Source: ChocPot-Mid sp043804925 (lineage in GTDB: Bacteria; Bacteroidota; Ignavibacteria; Kapaibacteriales; UBA2268). From it: a stretch of DNA of 64,000 bases. The position numbers and the translations under genes were made by a program. Where the stretch lies: positions 12,462 through 76,461 of the forward strand of contig JAZDIP010000037.1 in assembly GCA_043804925.1 (NCBI GenBank). The letters are read 5' to 3'. Below are positions 50,267-58,948 of the stretch, in pieces (position 1 is the stretch's first letter; every line of letters starts with the position of its first letter). The notes beneath the pieces were generated by a model. It ran no database searches and was not told the origin of the DNA. It saw only the letters and a list, made by a program, of their open reading frames with translations.

Positions 50267-50481
50267 TAGTCGTCAGTCAATAGTCGTCAGTCAATAGTCG
50301 TCAGTCAATAGTCGTCAGTCAATAGTCGTCAGTCAATAGTCGTCAGTTAATAGTCGTCAGTTAATAGTCGTCAGTCAATAGTCATCAGTCAATAGTCGTC
50401 AGTCAATAGTCGTCAGTCAATAGTCGTCAGTCAATAGTCGTCAGTCAATAGTCGTCAGTCAATAGTCGTCAGTCAATAGTC
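50267..50481 (+). repeat. Large heptanucleotide array (15 x 14 nt) directly after ychF
   Basis: Fifteen full copies of the 14-nt double unit tagtcgt-cagtcaa (30 heptamers) plus a partial copy, beginning on the base after the TGA stop. Only three copies differ, each by one base (two cagttaa, one tagtcat). The near identity implies recent expansion. There are no spacers, so it is not a CRISPR array. The rest of the spacer up to 50689 shows no feature. Confidence 0.97.
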
Positions 50482-50689
50482 TTAAGATAAGACAATAACA
50501 GAGCTGTTGAATGTATATAAGAAAAAATGAGCAGCATGGGAAAAGCAATTCCGTATGCATTGAGTTGAAAAGTTTTTTAACTTGATATTTGTTATATTCA
50601 AAAAATGATTTTAAATTGAAAATAAAAAAATGATGAAATGCTTAATGTTTGATGTAATAAAATTGAAAATGTTCATTACAGGACAAATT

Positions 50690-51526
50690 ATGAAAATAAT
50701 AAATAGAATAATATTGTTGACAGGAATTATTATTTCCTTGGCTTTGTATTCCTGCGATGAGATAACAAAGGATTATCTTGAAACTAAGGGAACGGTAAAA
50801 GACGATACTACATTTGTCAAAAAAGCATTGATTGAAGATTATACCGGTTTTACTTGTGGAAACTGTCCTTATGCACATGAGGAAGCAAGCCGATTACATG
50901 AATTATTTGGTGAAAACTTGATTGTGTTGGCTATTCATTCGAGCTATTATGCAAAACCGACAACTGCACATCCTTATGATTTCAGAACCGAAACGGCAAC
51001 TGAATGGGATAATTTCTTCGGTGTTAGTTTTTCGGGTTTACCGAATGGGATGGTAAACAGGCGTGGATATTTATCGGGCAATCACACTTTAAAGCATGAC
51101 AGCTGGCAACAGACAATTGACGAAGTACTGTCTGAAAAGCCGATTGTGTCTCTGGAAATCTCTGCTGTTTATTTGAAAGAAAGCAGGCAAATATTGGCTT
51201 TTGTTACGTATATGTACAATGAAAAACTTGATAAATATCATAACCTGAATGTCTGCATAGTTGAAGATAGCATAGTCCAATACCAAAAATGGTACCGGCA
51301 TGACCCGGAAGATGTGGAAGATTATGTCCATAATCATGTATTTAGGGCGGCGTTGAACGGAACATGGGGAGAAAAACTGAATACACAATTGGGAATAAAA
51401 ACATATTCTTATACATTACCTGATGACAGCGACTGGAGGCATGAAAAGTTGAAAATTGTTGCTTTCATCAGCGATGTAGGAAATACTTTTGAAGTATTGC
51501 AGGCAGGCGAATCGGAGATTAGGTAA
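50690..51526 (+). CDS. Omp28-related lipoprotein with thioredoxin-like motif
   Basis: A 278-residue lipoprotein. ATG 50690 (with AGGA upstream) is preferred to 50630 because the lipobox LYSC (Cys22) then sits at the normal distance. The mature part matches the Omp28 family of Bacteroidota: ALIEDYTGFTCGNCPYAHEEA with a C56-x-x-C59 thioredoxin-like pair, FSGLPNGMVNR with the cis-Pro-type turn, then a C-terminal beta-sandwich (VSLEISAVYLKESRQILAFVTY, LNVCIVEDSI). It may be an envelope thiol-disulfide protein; the partner is unknown. It is a single gene between the ychF array and the SpoIIE protein. Confidence 0.85.
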   Translation: MKIINRIILLTGIIISLALYSCDEITKDYLETKGTVKDDTTFVKKALIEDYTGFTCGNCPYAHEEASRLHELFGENLIVLAIHSSYYAKPTTAHPYDFRTETATEWDNFFGVSFSGLPNGMVNRRGYLSGNHTLKHDSWQQTIDEVLSEKPIVSLEISAVYLKESRQILAFVTYMYNEKLDKYHNLNVCIVEDSIVQYQKWYRHDPEDVEDYVHNHVFRAALNGTWGEKLNTQLGIKTYSYTLPDDSDWRHEKLKIVAFISDVGNTFEVLQAGESEIR

Positions 51527-51643
51527 TTACTAAATTACTGTCCCGGAAGATTGTTGTGTTGAACTGAATCATTAGATAAGATTTGGAGTATGAGCCAGGT
51601 AATTGTTAATTGACTTCCATATACCGTTGGTTTGAGGTGAAAA

Positions 51644-54271
51644 TTGAGAATAATTACATCTAGCCTTATATTATTTTTACTTTTGACATTACCGGCTTTT
51701 AACCAAAAACAAGGACAAGCACGGTTGGATTCTCTTTTGAAAGAAATGAGATACTCCAAAAAACAAGATACAATAAAAGTGAATTTACTTAGCTCCATTG
51801 CTTTTGAATATAATTCGATTAATCCCACAAAAGGTATTGAATATGCTTCACAAGGAATAAGCTTATCTAAAAAATTACATTATGAGAAAGGATTGGCTCA
51901 ATGCTATAATACAATTGGTGTTTGTTATTGGGCTAAATCCGATTTTCCAAAATCCCTCGAGTATTATTTTAAAGCATTAAAAATCAATGAAAGTATCGAT
52001 GATAAAAAAGGAATCGCCAAAAATCTCGGTAATATCGGGATTATTTTTCAGGAACTATCATCTTTCAAAGAAGCGTTGAAATATTATTTCAAAGCTCTAA
52101 AAATTGACGAAGAAATAAATGATAAAAAAGGAATAGCATCAAATTTACTTAATATAGGAAATGTTTACACTAAAACAGATGATTATTCAAAAGCGTTAAA
52201 TTATTATTTTAAGGCATTGAAAATCAATGAGGAGTTAGGTAAAAAAGCAGGGATAGCTATCAACCTTGGGAATATAGGCGCTGTTTACCAAAAACAGGGA
52301 AATTATTCGGAAGCCCTGAAATTCATATTTAATTCTTTAAAAATCAATAAGGAGCTAAACAGAAAAAGAGGTGTTATGCTTAATCTTGGTAATATTGGCG
52401 AGATATATTTGAATATTGTTTTAGATACTGCATACCGACAAAAAGTAAAAGAGAAATTTGTACAGGTTAATAAAAAATATTTTTATATAAAACACTCAAT
52501 TAAATATTCACTTAAGGCAGCTGAAATTGCGTATGAAATAAATGCGAACAACGAGTTAACGGGCTGGTACTCAAATTTATCAAAAGCATACAAAGAACTA
52601 AAGGATTGGGGAAGGGCATACCATTATTCAGTATTGTGCAATCAAATAAAGGATTCAATCTTTTCTCAGGAATCCAAAAATAAAATTACTTCATTAGAGT
52701 TCCAGAAAGAAAAAGAACTGAAAGACAAGGAAATTAAAATCCAAAAACTGGAAATTGAAAGAAGAGAGATAATTATATATTATACTATTGCTGCTGCATT
52801 TCTTATCGCACTTTTAGCTTTCTTTATTTATACAAGATTCAGGATTAAACAGAAATCAAATTTACTTCTCGAAAGTAAAAATATTGAGATTTCATATCAA
52901 AAAGAGATGGCTGAACGTGCTTTTTTCAATATAAAAATGATGAGTGAAATAGGACAGAAAATTACTAAAAACCTTAGTGTTGTAAGTATAATTGACACTG
53001 TTTTTGATAATGTAAGTGTACTCATGAATTCTACAGTTTTTGGTATCGGAGTATTCAACCGGAAAAAAAACAGGTTGGAATTTTATGGAGCAAAAGAACT
53101 CAACGAAACATTGCCTTTTTTTTATTTTGATTTAACTGATGAAAATCATTTAGCGGTTTATTGTTTTAAAAATCAGGTGGAAATCAGAATTTCGAATTAC
53201 AAAGATGAAGTAAAAGACTTTTTAAACATGCTCCCTGAACCAAAAGCCGGAAAGAACACCGAGTCAATTCTTTATTTGCCTTTAAATACTAAAGAAAAAA
53301 AAATTGGTGTAATATCTGTACAAAGTTTTGAGAAAAATGCCTATTCGGTACATCATTTGGATATTCTTAGGAACCTTTCGATTTACGTTGCTATTGCACT
53401 TGATAATGCCGAAGCATATAACCAAATTGAGAATCAAAATGTTGATATTGACTATAAAAACAAAGTACTTAAGAACCAAAATGAAGAAATTATACAGAAG
53501 AATAACAAACTAATTGAATTGAATAATTCTAAGGACAAGTATTTATCATTGCTAAAAGCTGAATTAAAACTAGCAGCAGAATATGTGAAATCATTAATTC
53601 CACCTTCTTTGGACTCAGTATACGTAAAGACGAAATGGCTTTACATACCATCCCTTGAAGTTGGTGGAGATTCTTTGGGATATCATTGGATAGATGAAGA
53701 TAATTTTTCATTTTATCTTATTGACGTTAGCGGTCATGGTGTCGGACCTTCGTTGCATACAGTATCCATTATTAATTCCATAAAAAATGAAACTCTTCCT
53801 AATGTTAATTTCAGGATTCCCGAAGAAGTACTTACGGCATTGAATGATACTTATAAGATGAAAGACTATAACGACATTTACTTCACAATGTGGTATGGAG
53901 TATATAATAAAAAATCAAGAATATTAACTTATGCAGGAGCAGGGCATCCTCCAGCTTTTATAATTACAACTGAAAACAAAGTTCTTATTCTTGAAAGTTC
54001 AAACATAGTTGTAGGTTTTGTGTCTGGATTTAAATACCAAAGCTATGAATTAAAAATAGATACTCCTTTAAAAATCTATATTTTCTCAGATGGAGTTTAC
54101 GAAATCAGGCAGAAAAACGGTACATATTGGAAATTGAATGAAATGTTCGATTACCTCAAAAATAATAATACTGACGATAATCTAATGTCTTTGTACAATC
54201 ATGTCAGGGAGTTAAGAGGCAAAAAACATCTCGATGATGATTTTTCAATCCTTAAAGTCAGTATTGAATAA
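51644..54271 (+). CDS. TPR-GAF-SpoIIE (PP2C) signalling phosphatase
   Basis: An 875-residue membrane signalling protein. Translation starts at TTG 51644: GAGGTG (51634-51639) is well placed, a signal segment follows (1-20), and no suitable ATG exists. Residues ~40-330 hold about six TPRs of 40 residues (KALEYYFKALKI-type), probably periplasmic. A membrane helix (about 375-395) leads to a coiled coil, a GAF sensor domain (about 435-590), a second coiled coil and a SpoIIE-type PP2C domain (from ~655; VGGDSLGYHWIDEDNFSFYLIDVSGHGVG). It would dephosphorylate a Ser/Thr-phosphorylated anti-anti-sigma-like partner in response to TPR or GAF input. No such partner is adjacent. Confidence 0.92.
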   Translation: MRIITSSLILFLLLTLPAFNQKQGQARLDSLLKEMRYSKKQDTIKVNLLSSIAFEYNSINPTKGIEYASQGISLSKKLHYEKGLAQCYNTIGVCYWAKSDFPKSLEYYFKALKINESIDDKKGIAKNLGNIGIIFQELSSFKEALKYYFKALKIDEEINDKKGIASNLLNIGNVYTKTDDYSKALNYYFKALKINEELGKKAGIAINLGNIGAVYQKQGNYSEALKFIFNSLKINKELNRKRGVMLNLGNIGEIYLNIVLDTAYRQKVKEKFVQVNKKYFYIKHSIKYSLKAAEIAYEINANNELTGWYSNLSKAYKELKDWGRAYHYSVLCNQIKDSIFSQESKNKITSLEFQKEKELKDKEIKIQKLEIERREIIIYYTIAAAFLIALLAFFIYTRFRIKQKSNLLLESKNIEISYQKEMAERAFFNIKMMSEIGQKITKNLSVVSIIDTVFDNVSVLMNSTVFGIGVFNRKKNRLEFYGAKELNETLPFFYFDLTDENHLAVYCFKNQVEIRISNYKDEVKDFLNMLPEPKAGKNTESILYLPLNTKEKKIGVISVQSFEKNAYSVHHLDILRNLSIYVAIALDNAEAYNQIENQNVDIDYKNKVLKNQNEEIIQKNNKLIELNNSKDKYLSLLKAELKLAAEYVKSLIPPSLDSVYVKTKWLYIPSLEVGGDSLGYHWIDEDNFSFYLIDVSGHGVGPSLHTVSIINSIKNETLPNVNFRIPEEVLTALNDTYKMKDYNDIYFTMWYGVYNKKSRILTYAGAGHPPAFIITTENKVLILESSNIVVGFVSGFKYQSYELKIDTPLKIYIFSDGVYEIRQKNGTYWKLNEMFDYLKNNNTDDNLMSLYNHVRELRGKKHLDDDFSILKVSIE

Positions 54272-54592
54272 AATTTTTCATTCAATACCAAATTTTCATT
54301 TGTTTATATCAGCCCACAACATTTTTAATTTGTGAAATAAGGATATAATTTATTTGTAATATCTTATTTATAGAATATTAGTAACTTAAACAATCTCATG
54401 TAATAAGAGTTTCAAGAATTTGACCGACGGAGTTAGAGAATGAAGAACAGAGATATAAAAAAAACAGATAATGCGTAATCTCAATTATAATAATAATTAC
54501 ATGAAATAGGGAAATAATTCTATTCTATTTGAACTATTATCTTTAAATTTGTTGGTTAAAATATTTTTTCAAAGATAGAAAGTGATTCTGCC
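54272..54592. other. AT-rich intergenic region
   Basis: Spacer between the SpoIIE phosphatase and HD-domain genes. No gene, array or palindrome was found; the HD gene's promoter is presumably here but no box is clear. Confidence 0.5.
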
Positions 54593-55792
54593 ATGATTGT
54601 TAATAAACCGTTATTGCAAGAGCTGTTCAGAGCTTTCCATATTCAAAGATGGAATGACCGTGTGCGTCCCATGGAATTGCTCGAGATGGATAAACATGCT
54701 CACAAGATGATTATTGCATACTGCCTGGCTAAATACGAAGAGGATGAAGGTAAAAAAGTTAATTGGCATGCTATCATAAAGGGTGGTATTTATGAGCTTC
54801 TACGTAGAATCACACTGTCGGATATGAAATCCCCGATTTATAATAAAATCAAAAAGAACAAGCCGGTTTTCAGCCGTTTGAATAAATATGTTTTCAATGA
54901 ACTTGAACAAATTATTCAAAGCGAAGAAATCAAAAATGAGATTAAACTTTACCTGCAGAATGAAATATGCGAAGATAATTTAAGCAAAAGGATACTTGAA
55001 GCGGCTCATATTTTTTCGAGCTATTGGGAATTCAGGATTATCAAGCTGTCAAATCCCCCTTCCTATCAGAATATAAAAATCGAAACGGAACTATTGAATA
55101 CTTTGGATTCATATAAAGACTTGGCAGGTGTCAGTAAGCTAACCCAGATGCATACGATTACAAATTTTGTTGATTTGTTCGGACACTTGAGATTCCAAAT
55201 TCGCTGGGCACAGCTTCCGAGAGTGCCCAAAACATCCGTATTGGGGCATTCTCTCATGGTTGCCTGCACTGCTTATTTTTTTGCGAGGGATAATGATGCC
55301 TGCGACAAAAGATTATTTAATGATTTCTTTGGCGGATTGTTCCATGACCTTCCTGAAGCTGTTACGAGGGATATAATTTCTCCGGTAAAAAAATCCTCGA
55401 AGGAATTTGAAAAGCTGATTAAGGATATTGAAAAAGAGCTTGCCGAAAAAGAGATTTATCCGCTTGTGGAAAAGCATTGGAGGGATGAGATAAGTTATTT
55501 CATAAGCGATGAATTTGACAATAAAATCATTATTAAAGACAAATTAAATTCCGATTTAAGTGTTGATGAAATAAACAAAAAATACAATAGTGACAAATAC
55601 AATCCCTACGACGGGCAGTTAGTGAAGGCGGCAGATTGCCTTGCGGCTTTTATGGAAGTTTGGAATTCATGCCGTTCCGGAATTACAACGGAAGAATTGA
55701 CAAGTGCTGCAAGAAAGATAAGAGAGGATGAGCAGAAGATAATCGGTAAGATTAACTTGAAAAAATTGTATGAGGAGTTTGAGGAAGTATAA
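54593..55792 (+). CDS. HD-domain protein with a second, degenerate HD-like repeat
   Basis: A 399-residue protein of the HD metal-dependent phosphohydrolase superfamily (YfbR/HD_2-like). The C-terminal copy is intact: H219 in VLGHSLMVA, H251-D252 in FGGLFHDLPEAVTRDIISPV, and a later Asp in VKAADCLAAFMEV. The N-terminal half repeats the layout (KHAHKMIIAYCLA...IIKGGIYELLRRITLSDMKSPIY) but has lost the HD pair (YELL in its place), so only the second site should be active. Such enzymes hydrolyse nucleotide monophosphates or related phosphates. It converges with polA and is probably a single gene. Confidence 0.82.
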   Translation: MIVNKPLLQELFRAFHIQRWNDRVRPMELLEMDKHAHKMIIAYCLAKYEEDEGKKVNWHAIIKGGIYELLRRITLSDMKSPIYNKIKKNKPVFSRLNKYVFNELEQIIQSEEIKNEIKLYLQNEICEDNLSKRILEAAHIFSSYWEFRIIKLSNPPSYQNIKIETELLNTLDSYKDLAGVSKLTQMHTITNFVDLFGHLRFQIRWAQLPRVPKTSVLGHSLMVACTAYFFARDNDACDKRLFNDFFGGLFHDLPEAVTRDIISPVKKSSKEFEKLIKDIEKELAEKEIYPLVEKHWRDEISYFISDEFDNKIIIKDKLNSDLSVDEINKKYNSDKYNPYDGQLVKAADCLAAFMEVWNSCRSGITTEELTSAARKIREDEQKIIGKINLKKLYEEFEEV

Positions 55793-55859
55793 GGGAAGCG
55801 TGAAGTGGAAAATAAAATGAATATACTTTTTACTTTCTACTTTCAAACTTGCTACTGAT

Positions 55860-58800
55860 TTAATGTGCTTCAAACCAATTATTCCCAATTCCCACTTCTG
55901 CAATCAAAGGAACTTCACCTAAAGAAAATGCCGATTCCATTTCCTTTTTAACAAGTTCTTTCATGATTTCAATTTCAAATTTTGGTACTTCAAAAACAAG
56001 TTCATCATGTACCTGAAGCATCATTAAAGATTTCAGGTTTTTCGATTTCATTGCTTGGTCAACTTTAAGCATTGCAATTTTTAATATATCGGATGCTGTT
56101 CCCTGTATAGGCATATTGATAGCGGCTCTTTCCGCACCTGTTCGAATGTTGTTGTTTCGGCTTAATATATCAGGGAAATACCTTCTTCTTCCAAGTAGTG
56201 TTTCAGCATAACCTTTCTTCCTTGTAGAGTTAATTGTTTCATCCATGTATTTCTTTATACCCGGATATTTCCTGAAGTAGTTATCAATAATTTCCTTTCC
56301 TTCAGTCCGGTTGATTCCCAATCTCTGGGCAAGCCCGAAACTTCCCAAGCCGTACATTATGCCAAAATTCACAGTCTTAGCTATTCGTCGCATATTCGAA
56401 TCAACTTCATCTAATCTTTTATCAAATAAGTTCGCCGCTGTTGTGGCATGAATATCCAATCCTCTTTTAAAAGCGGAAATCAGATAATCATCCTGGCAAT
56501 AGTAAGCCATAATCCTTAATTCAACTTGTGAATAGTCGGCTGATAAAATAACACTGTCCTCATTTTCCGGGACAAAAGCCATACGGACTTTGCTCCCTAT
56601 TTCTGTTCTAATGGGTATATTTTGAAGATTTGGTTCAATTGATGATAACCTCCCTGTAGATGCTATCGTTTGGTTATAAGTTGTATGAATCCTTCCCGTT
56701 TCAGGATTAATTATTTTTGGTAAAGCTTCGACATAAGTCGAAATTAACTTAACAAGTTGGCGGTATTCCAAAATCAAATTTGCAATAGGATAGATGCCGG
56801 CAAGTTCTGTCAACACCTGTACATCGGTACTGTAGCCGGTTTTTGTCTTTTTTGTCGGGGGAATCATCAGCTTTTCAAAAAGTATGTGTCCCATTTGCTT
56901 GGGTGAATCAATGTTGAATTCAGTTCCCGCCTCTTCGAATATTTTTTTACTTAGCTCTTTAATTTCGATATTAATCTGGCTTGCCAATTCCCTAAGAAAA
57001 TGTGTATCAATTGAAATTCCGTTTTGTTCCATTTTAGTTAATACTTCGATTAAAGGAATTTCGATTTCATTTGCCAATCTATCGAGTTTTTCTTTTTCCA
57101 ATTCTTTTTTAAGTACATTACGAAGTTTTAAAGCCAAATCCGCATCTTCGCATGCATAATCGGATATTTCTTTAGGGTCAACATCTTTCATAGATATTTG
57201 TTTACTCTTCTTTTCCCCAATTAATGATGATATTGGAATTGGATTATAATTCAGCCATTTTTGAGATAAGGCATCGAGATTGTGTTTTTCATCCGGATTT
57301 AACAGATATGAAGCAATCATCGAATCGAAAACGATAGGTGTAACTTCAATTCCATATCTGCTGAGAATAAAAGCATCAAATTTGATGTTCTGCCCGCATT
57401 TACCGATTTTTTTATTGCCTAACAATCCAATCAGGTCATTCATTATTTTTGTAATTGGAATTGCTGTGAATGCCGGTTCACTGACATCTTCATTTTCTTC
57501 TGAAACGGAAATTTGGAATAAATCACCCTGTCCGTTTTCATTATAAAAAGGTTGCTTTTTTTTCTTGGGAGTATCATCAAGCACAGCAATATAAAAAGCC
57601 CTGTTTTCATATGCAGAAAGAGAAATACCGACTATCTCACATGTCAGTCGGTCAAGTGAACTTGTTTCGATATCAACGGAAAGAATTTCAGGTTGTCCTA
57701 ATTCAGATAACATTGCTTTGAAATTGTCTTCATCATCAACCAATGTATATTTTTTAGGAATATCTTTAATAGTTTCAACAGTTGACTGATAATTTACGAC
57801 TGTTGACTCTTCTCCAACTGTGAATTGTGAATTGCTAATTGTTAATTCGTCTTCCGTTATCAGTTGTCCGTTATCCGTTAAATCATTCGTAATTCGTAAT
57901 TCGTAATTCGTAATTGGATATTTTCCGTCTTCTGTCTTCTGACTCCTGTCTTTTGTCTTCTGACCATTCACAATCAGCACTTCATTTTTCTGTGCTTTTT
58001 TTAACCATTTCTCACGGATAGTTCTGAATCCTAATGTAGTAAAAAAAACGTCAATTTTTTTATAATCCGGATTGTTGATTTTTGCATCAAGATAACTCAA
58101 ATCAATCGGGGCATCAGTAACGATTGTAACCAAATCTTTAGATAGAAGGGCATTGTCTTTATTCTCTATTAGTTTGTCCTTAACGGCTTGCCTCTTAATT
58201 TCATTAATATGTTCGTATAAATTTTCGACAGTACCATATTGTTGTATTAAGGGAATTGCAGTTTTTTCACCAATTCCTTTAACGCCCGGGACATTGTCTG
58301 AAGTATCACCTAAGATGGCAAGAACATCAATTACCTTATCCGGACTTACTCCGAATTTTTTATTTACAGCTTCGATATCGACAATATCAAAGTCGTCTCT
58401 TTTTACCCTGGATGGTTTGTAAAGTTTGACTTTATCATTTACCAACTGATAAAAATCTTTATCGGCGGTAATGCAGACAACCTCATTTCCTTTATCCGAA
58501 GCAACTTTGGAAAGAGTTCCTATAACATCATCCGCTTCGTATCCGGCAAGTTCAGTTCTGGGTATATTTGCATAATCGAGAAATTCTTTGATTCTTGTCA
58601 TCTGTGGAACAAGCTCTTCGGGAAATTCATCCCGGTTGGCTTTGTAAAGCGGATATTTTATATGACGGAATGTGGGTTCTTTCCTGTCAAATACTACGAT
58701 AATTCTTTCCGGTTTTTCCTTTTCGATTAGTGATGTGATAATATTTACAAAACCAAACACAGCAGCAGTGGGCTCACCGCTTGCAGATTTCAAACCGGTA

Positions 58801-58865
58801 GATGCCAAAGCGTGATATGCCCTGAACACCAAAGACATCCCGTCAACAAGATAAAGCTTTTCCAT
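55860..58865 (-). CDS. polA: DNA polymerase I
   Basis: A 1001-residue repair and replication polymerase. Domains: 5'-3' exonuclease (1-~290; YLVDGMSLVFRAYHA, YEADDVIGTL, LGDTSDNVPGVKGIGEKTA), active 3'-5' proofreading domain (about 385-600; D-x-E in SVDIETSSLD, GQNIKFDAF, YACEDADLALKL), and polymerase domain (motif A LSADYSQVELRIMAY, motif B RRIAKTVNFGIMYGLGSFG, motif C QVHDELVFEV). The linker at residues ~302-363 is coded by a 185-bp run of heptamer arrays, which accounts for most of the excess over the roughly 930 residues usual in the phylum. It is the last of four minus-strand genes with gltX, a lipoprotein and the NtrC-type regulator (gaps 63-83 bp). Confidence 0.97.
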   Translation of the reverse strand: MEKLYLVDGMSLVFRAYHALASTGLKSASGEPTAAVFGFVNIITSLIEKEKPERIIVVFDRKEPTFRHIKYPLYKANRDEFPEELVPQMTRIKEFLDYANIPRTELAGYEADDVIGTLSKVASDKGNEVVCITADKDFYQLVNDKVKLYKPSRVKRDDFDIVDIEAVNKKFGVSPDKVIDVLAILGDTSDNVPGVKGIGEKTAIPLIQQYGTVENLYEHINEIKRQAVKDKLIENKDNALLSKDLVTIVTDAPIDLSYLDAKINNPDYKKIDVFFTTLGFRTIREKWLKKAQKNEVLIVNGQKTKDRSQKTEDGKYPITNYELRITNDLTDNGQLITEDELTISNSQFTVGEESTVVNYQSTVETIKDIPKKYTLVDDEDNFKAMLSELGQPEILSVDIETSSLDRLTCEIVGISLSAYENRAFYIAVLDDTPKKKKQPFYNENGQGDLFQISVSEENEDVSEPAFTAIPITKIMNDLIGLLGNKKIGKCGQNIKFDAFILSRYGIEVTPIVFDSMIASYLLNPDEKHNLDALSQKWLNYNPIPISSLIGEKKSKQISMKDVDPKEISDYACEDADLALKLRNVLKKELEKEKLDRLANEIEIPLIEVLTKMEQNGISIDTHFLRELASQINIEIKELSKKIFEEAGTEFNIDSPKQMGHILFEKLMIPPTKKTKTGYSTDVQVLTELAGIYPIANLILEYRQLVKLISTYVEALPKIINPETGRIHTTYNQTIASTGRLSSIEPNLQNIPIRTEIGSKVRMAFVPENEDSVILSADYSQVELRIMAYYCQDDYLISAFKRGLDIHATTAANLFDKRLDEVDSNMRRIAKTVNFGIMYGLGSFGLAQRLGINRTEGKEIIDNYFRKYPGIKKYMDETINSTRKKGYAETLLGRRRYFPDILSRNNNIRTGAERAAINMPIQGTASDILKIAMLKVDQAMKSKNLKSLMMLQVHDELVFEVPKFEIEIMKELVKKEMESAFSLGEVPLIAEVGIGNNWFEAH
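57778..57962 (-). repeat. In-frame chain of heptamer arrays inside polA
   Basis: At least 24 units of 7 nt in three phased blocks. 57778-57847: acagttg, actgata, atttacg, actgttg, actcttc, tccaact, gtgaatt twice, gctaatt, gttaatt. 57854-57916: ccgttat, cagttgt, ccgttat, ccgttaa, atcattc, gtaattc three times, gtaattg. 57928-57962: tcttctg twice, actcctg, tcttttg, tcttctg. Different unit types sit end to end. Translated on the minus strand as PolA residues ~302-363. Confidence 0.93.
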
Positions 58866-58948
58866 AGAATTATTCGTTATTAAATTTAAAATAAATATAA
58901 GTTATTGAAAAGAATTCTTAAAAAAATGAAACCGATATTTAATTCAGT

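Noticed and set aside
50267..50481. Possible CRISPR array after ychF
   Set aside because: The 14-nt units follow each other with no spacers, and no cas gene is in the window.
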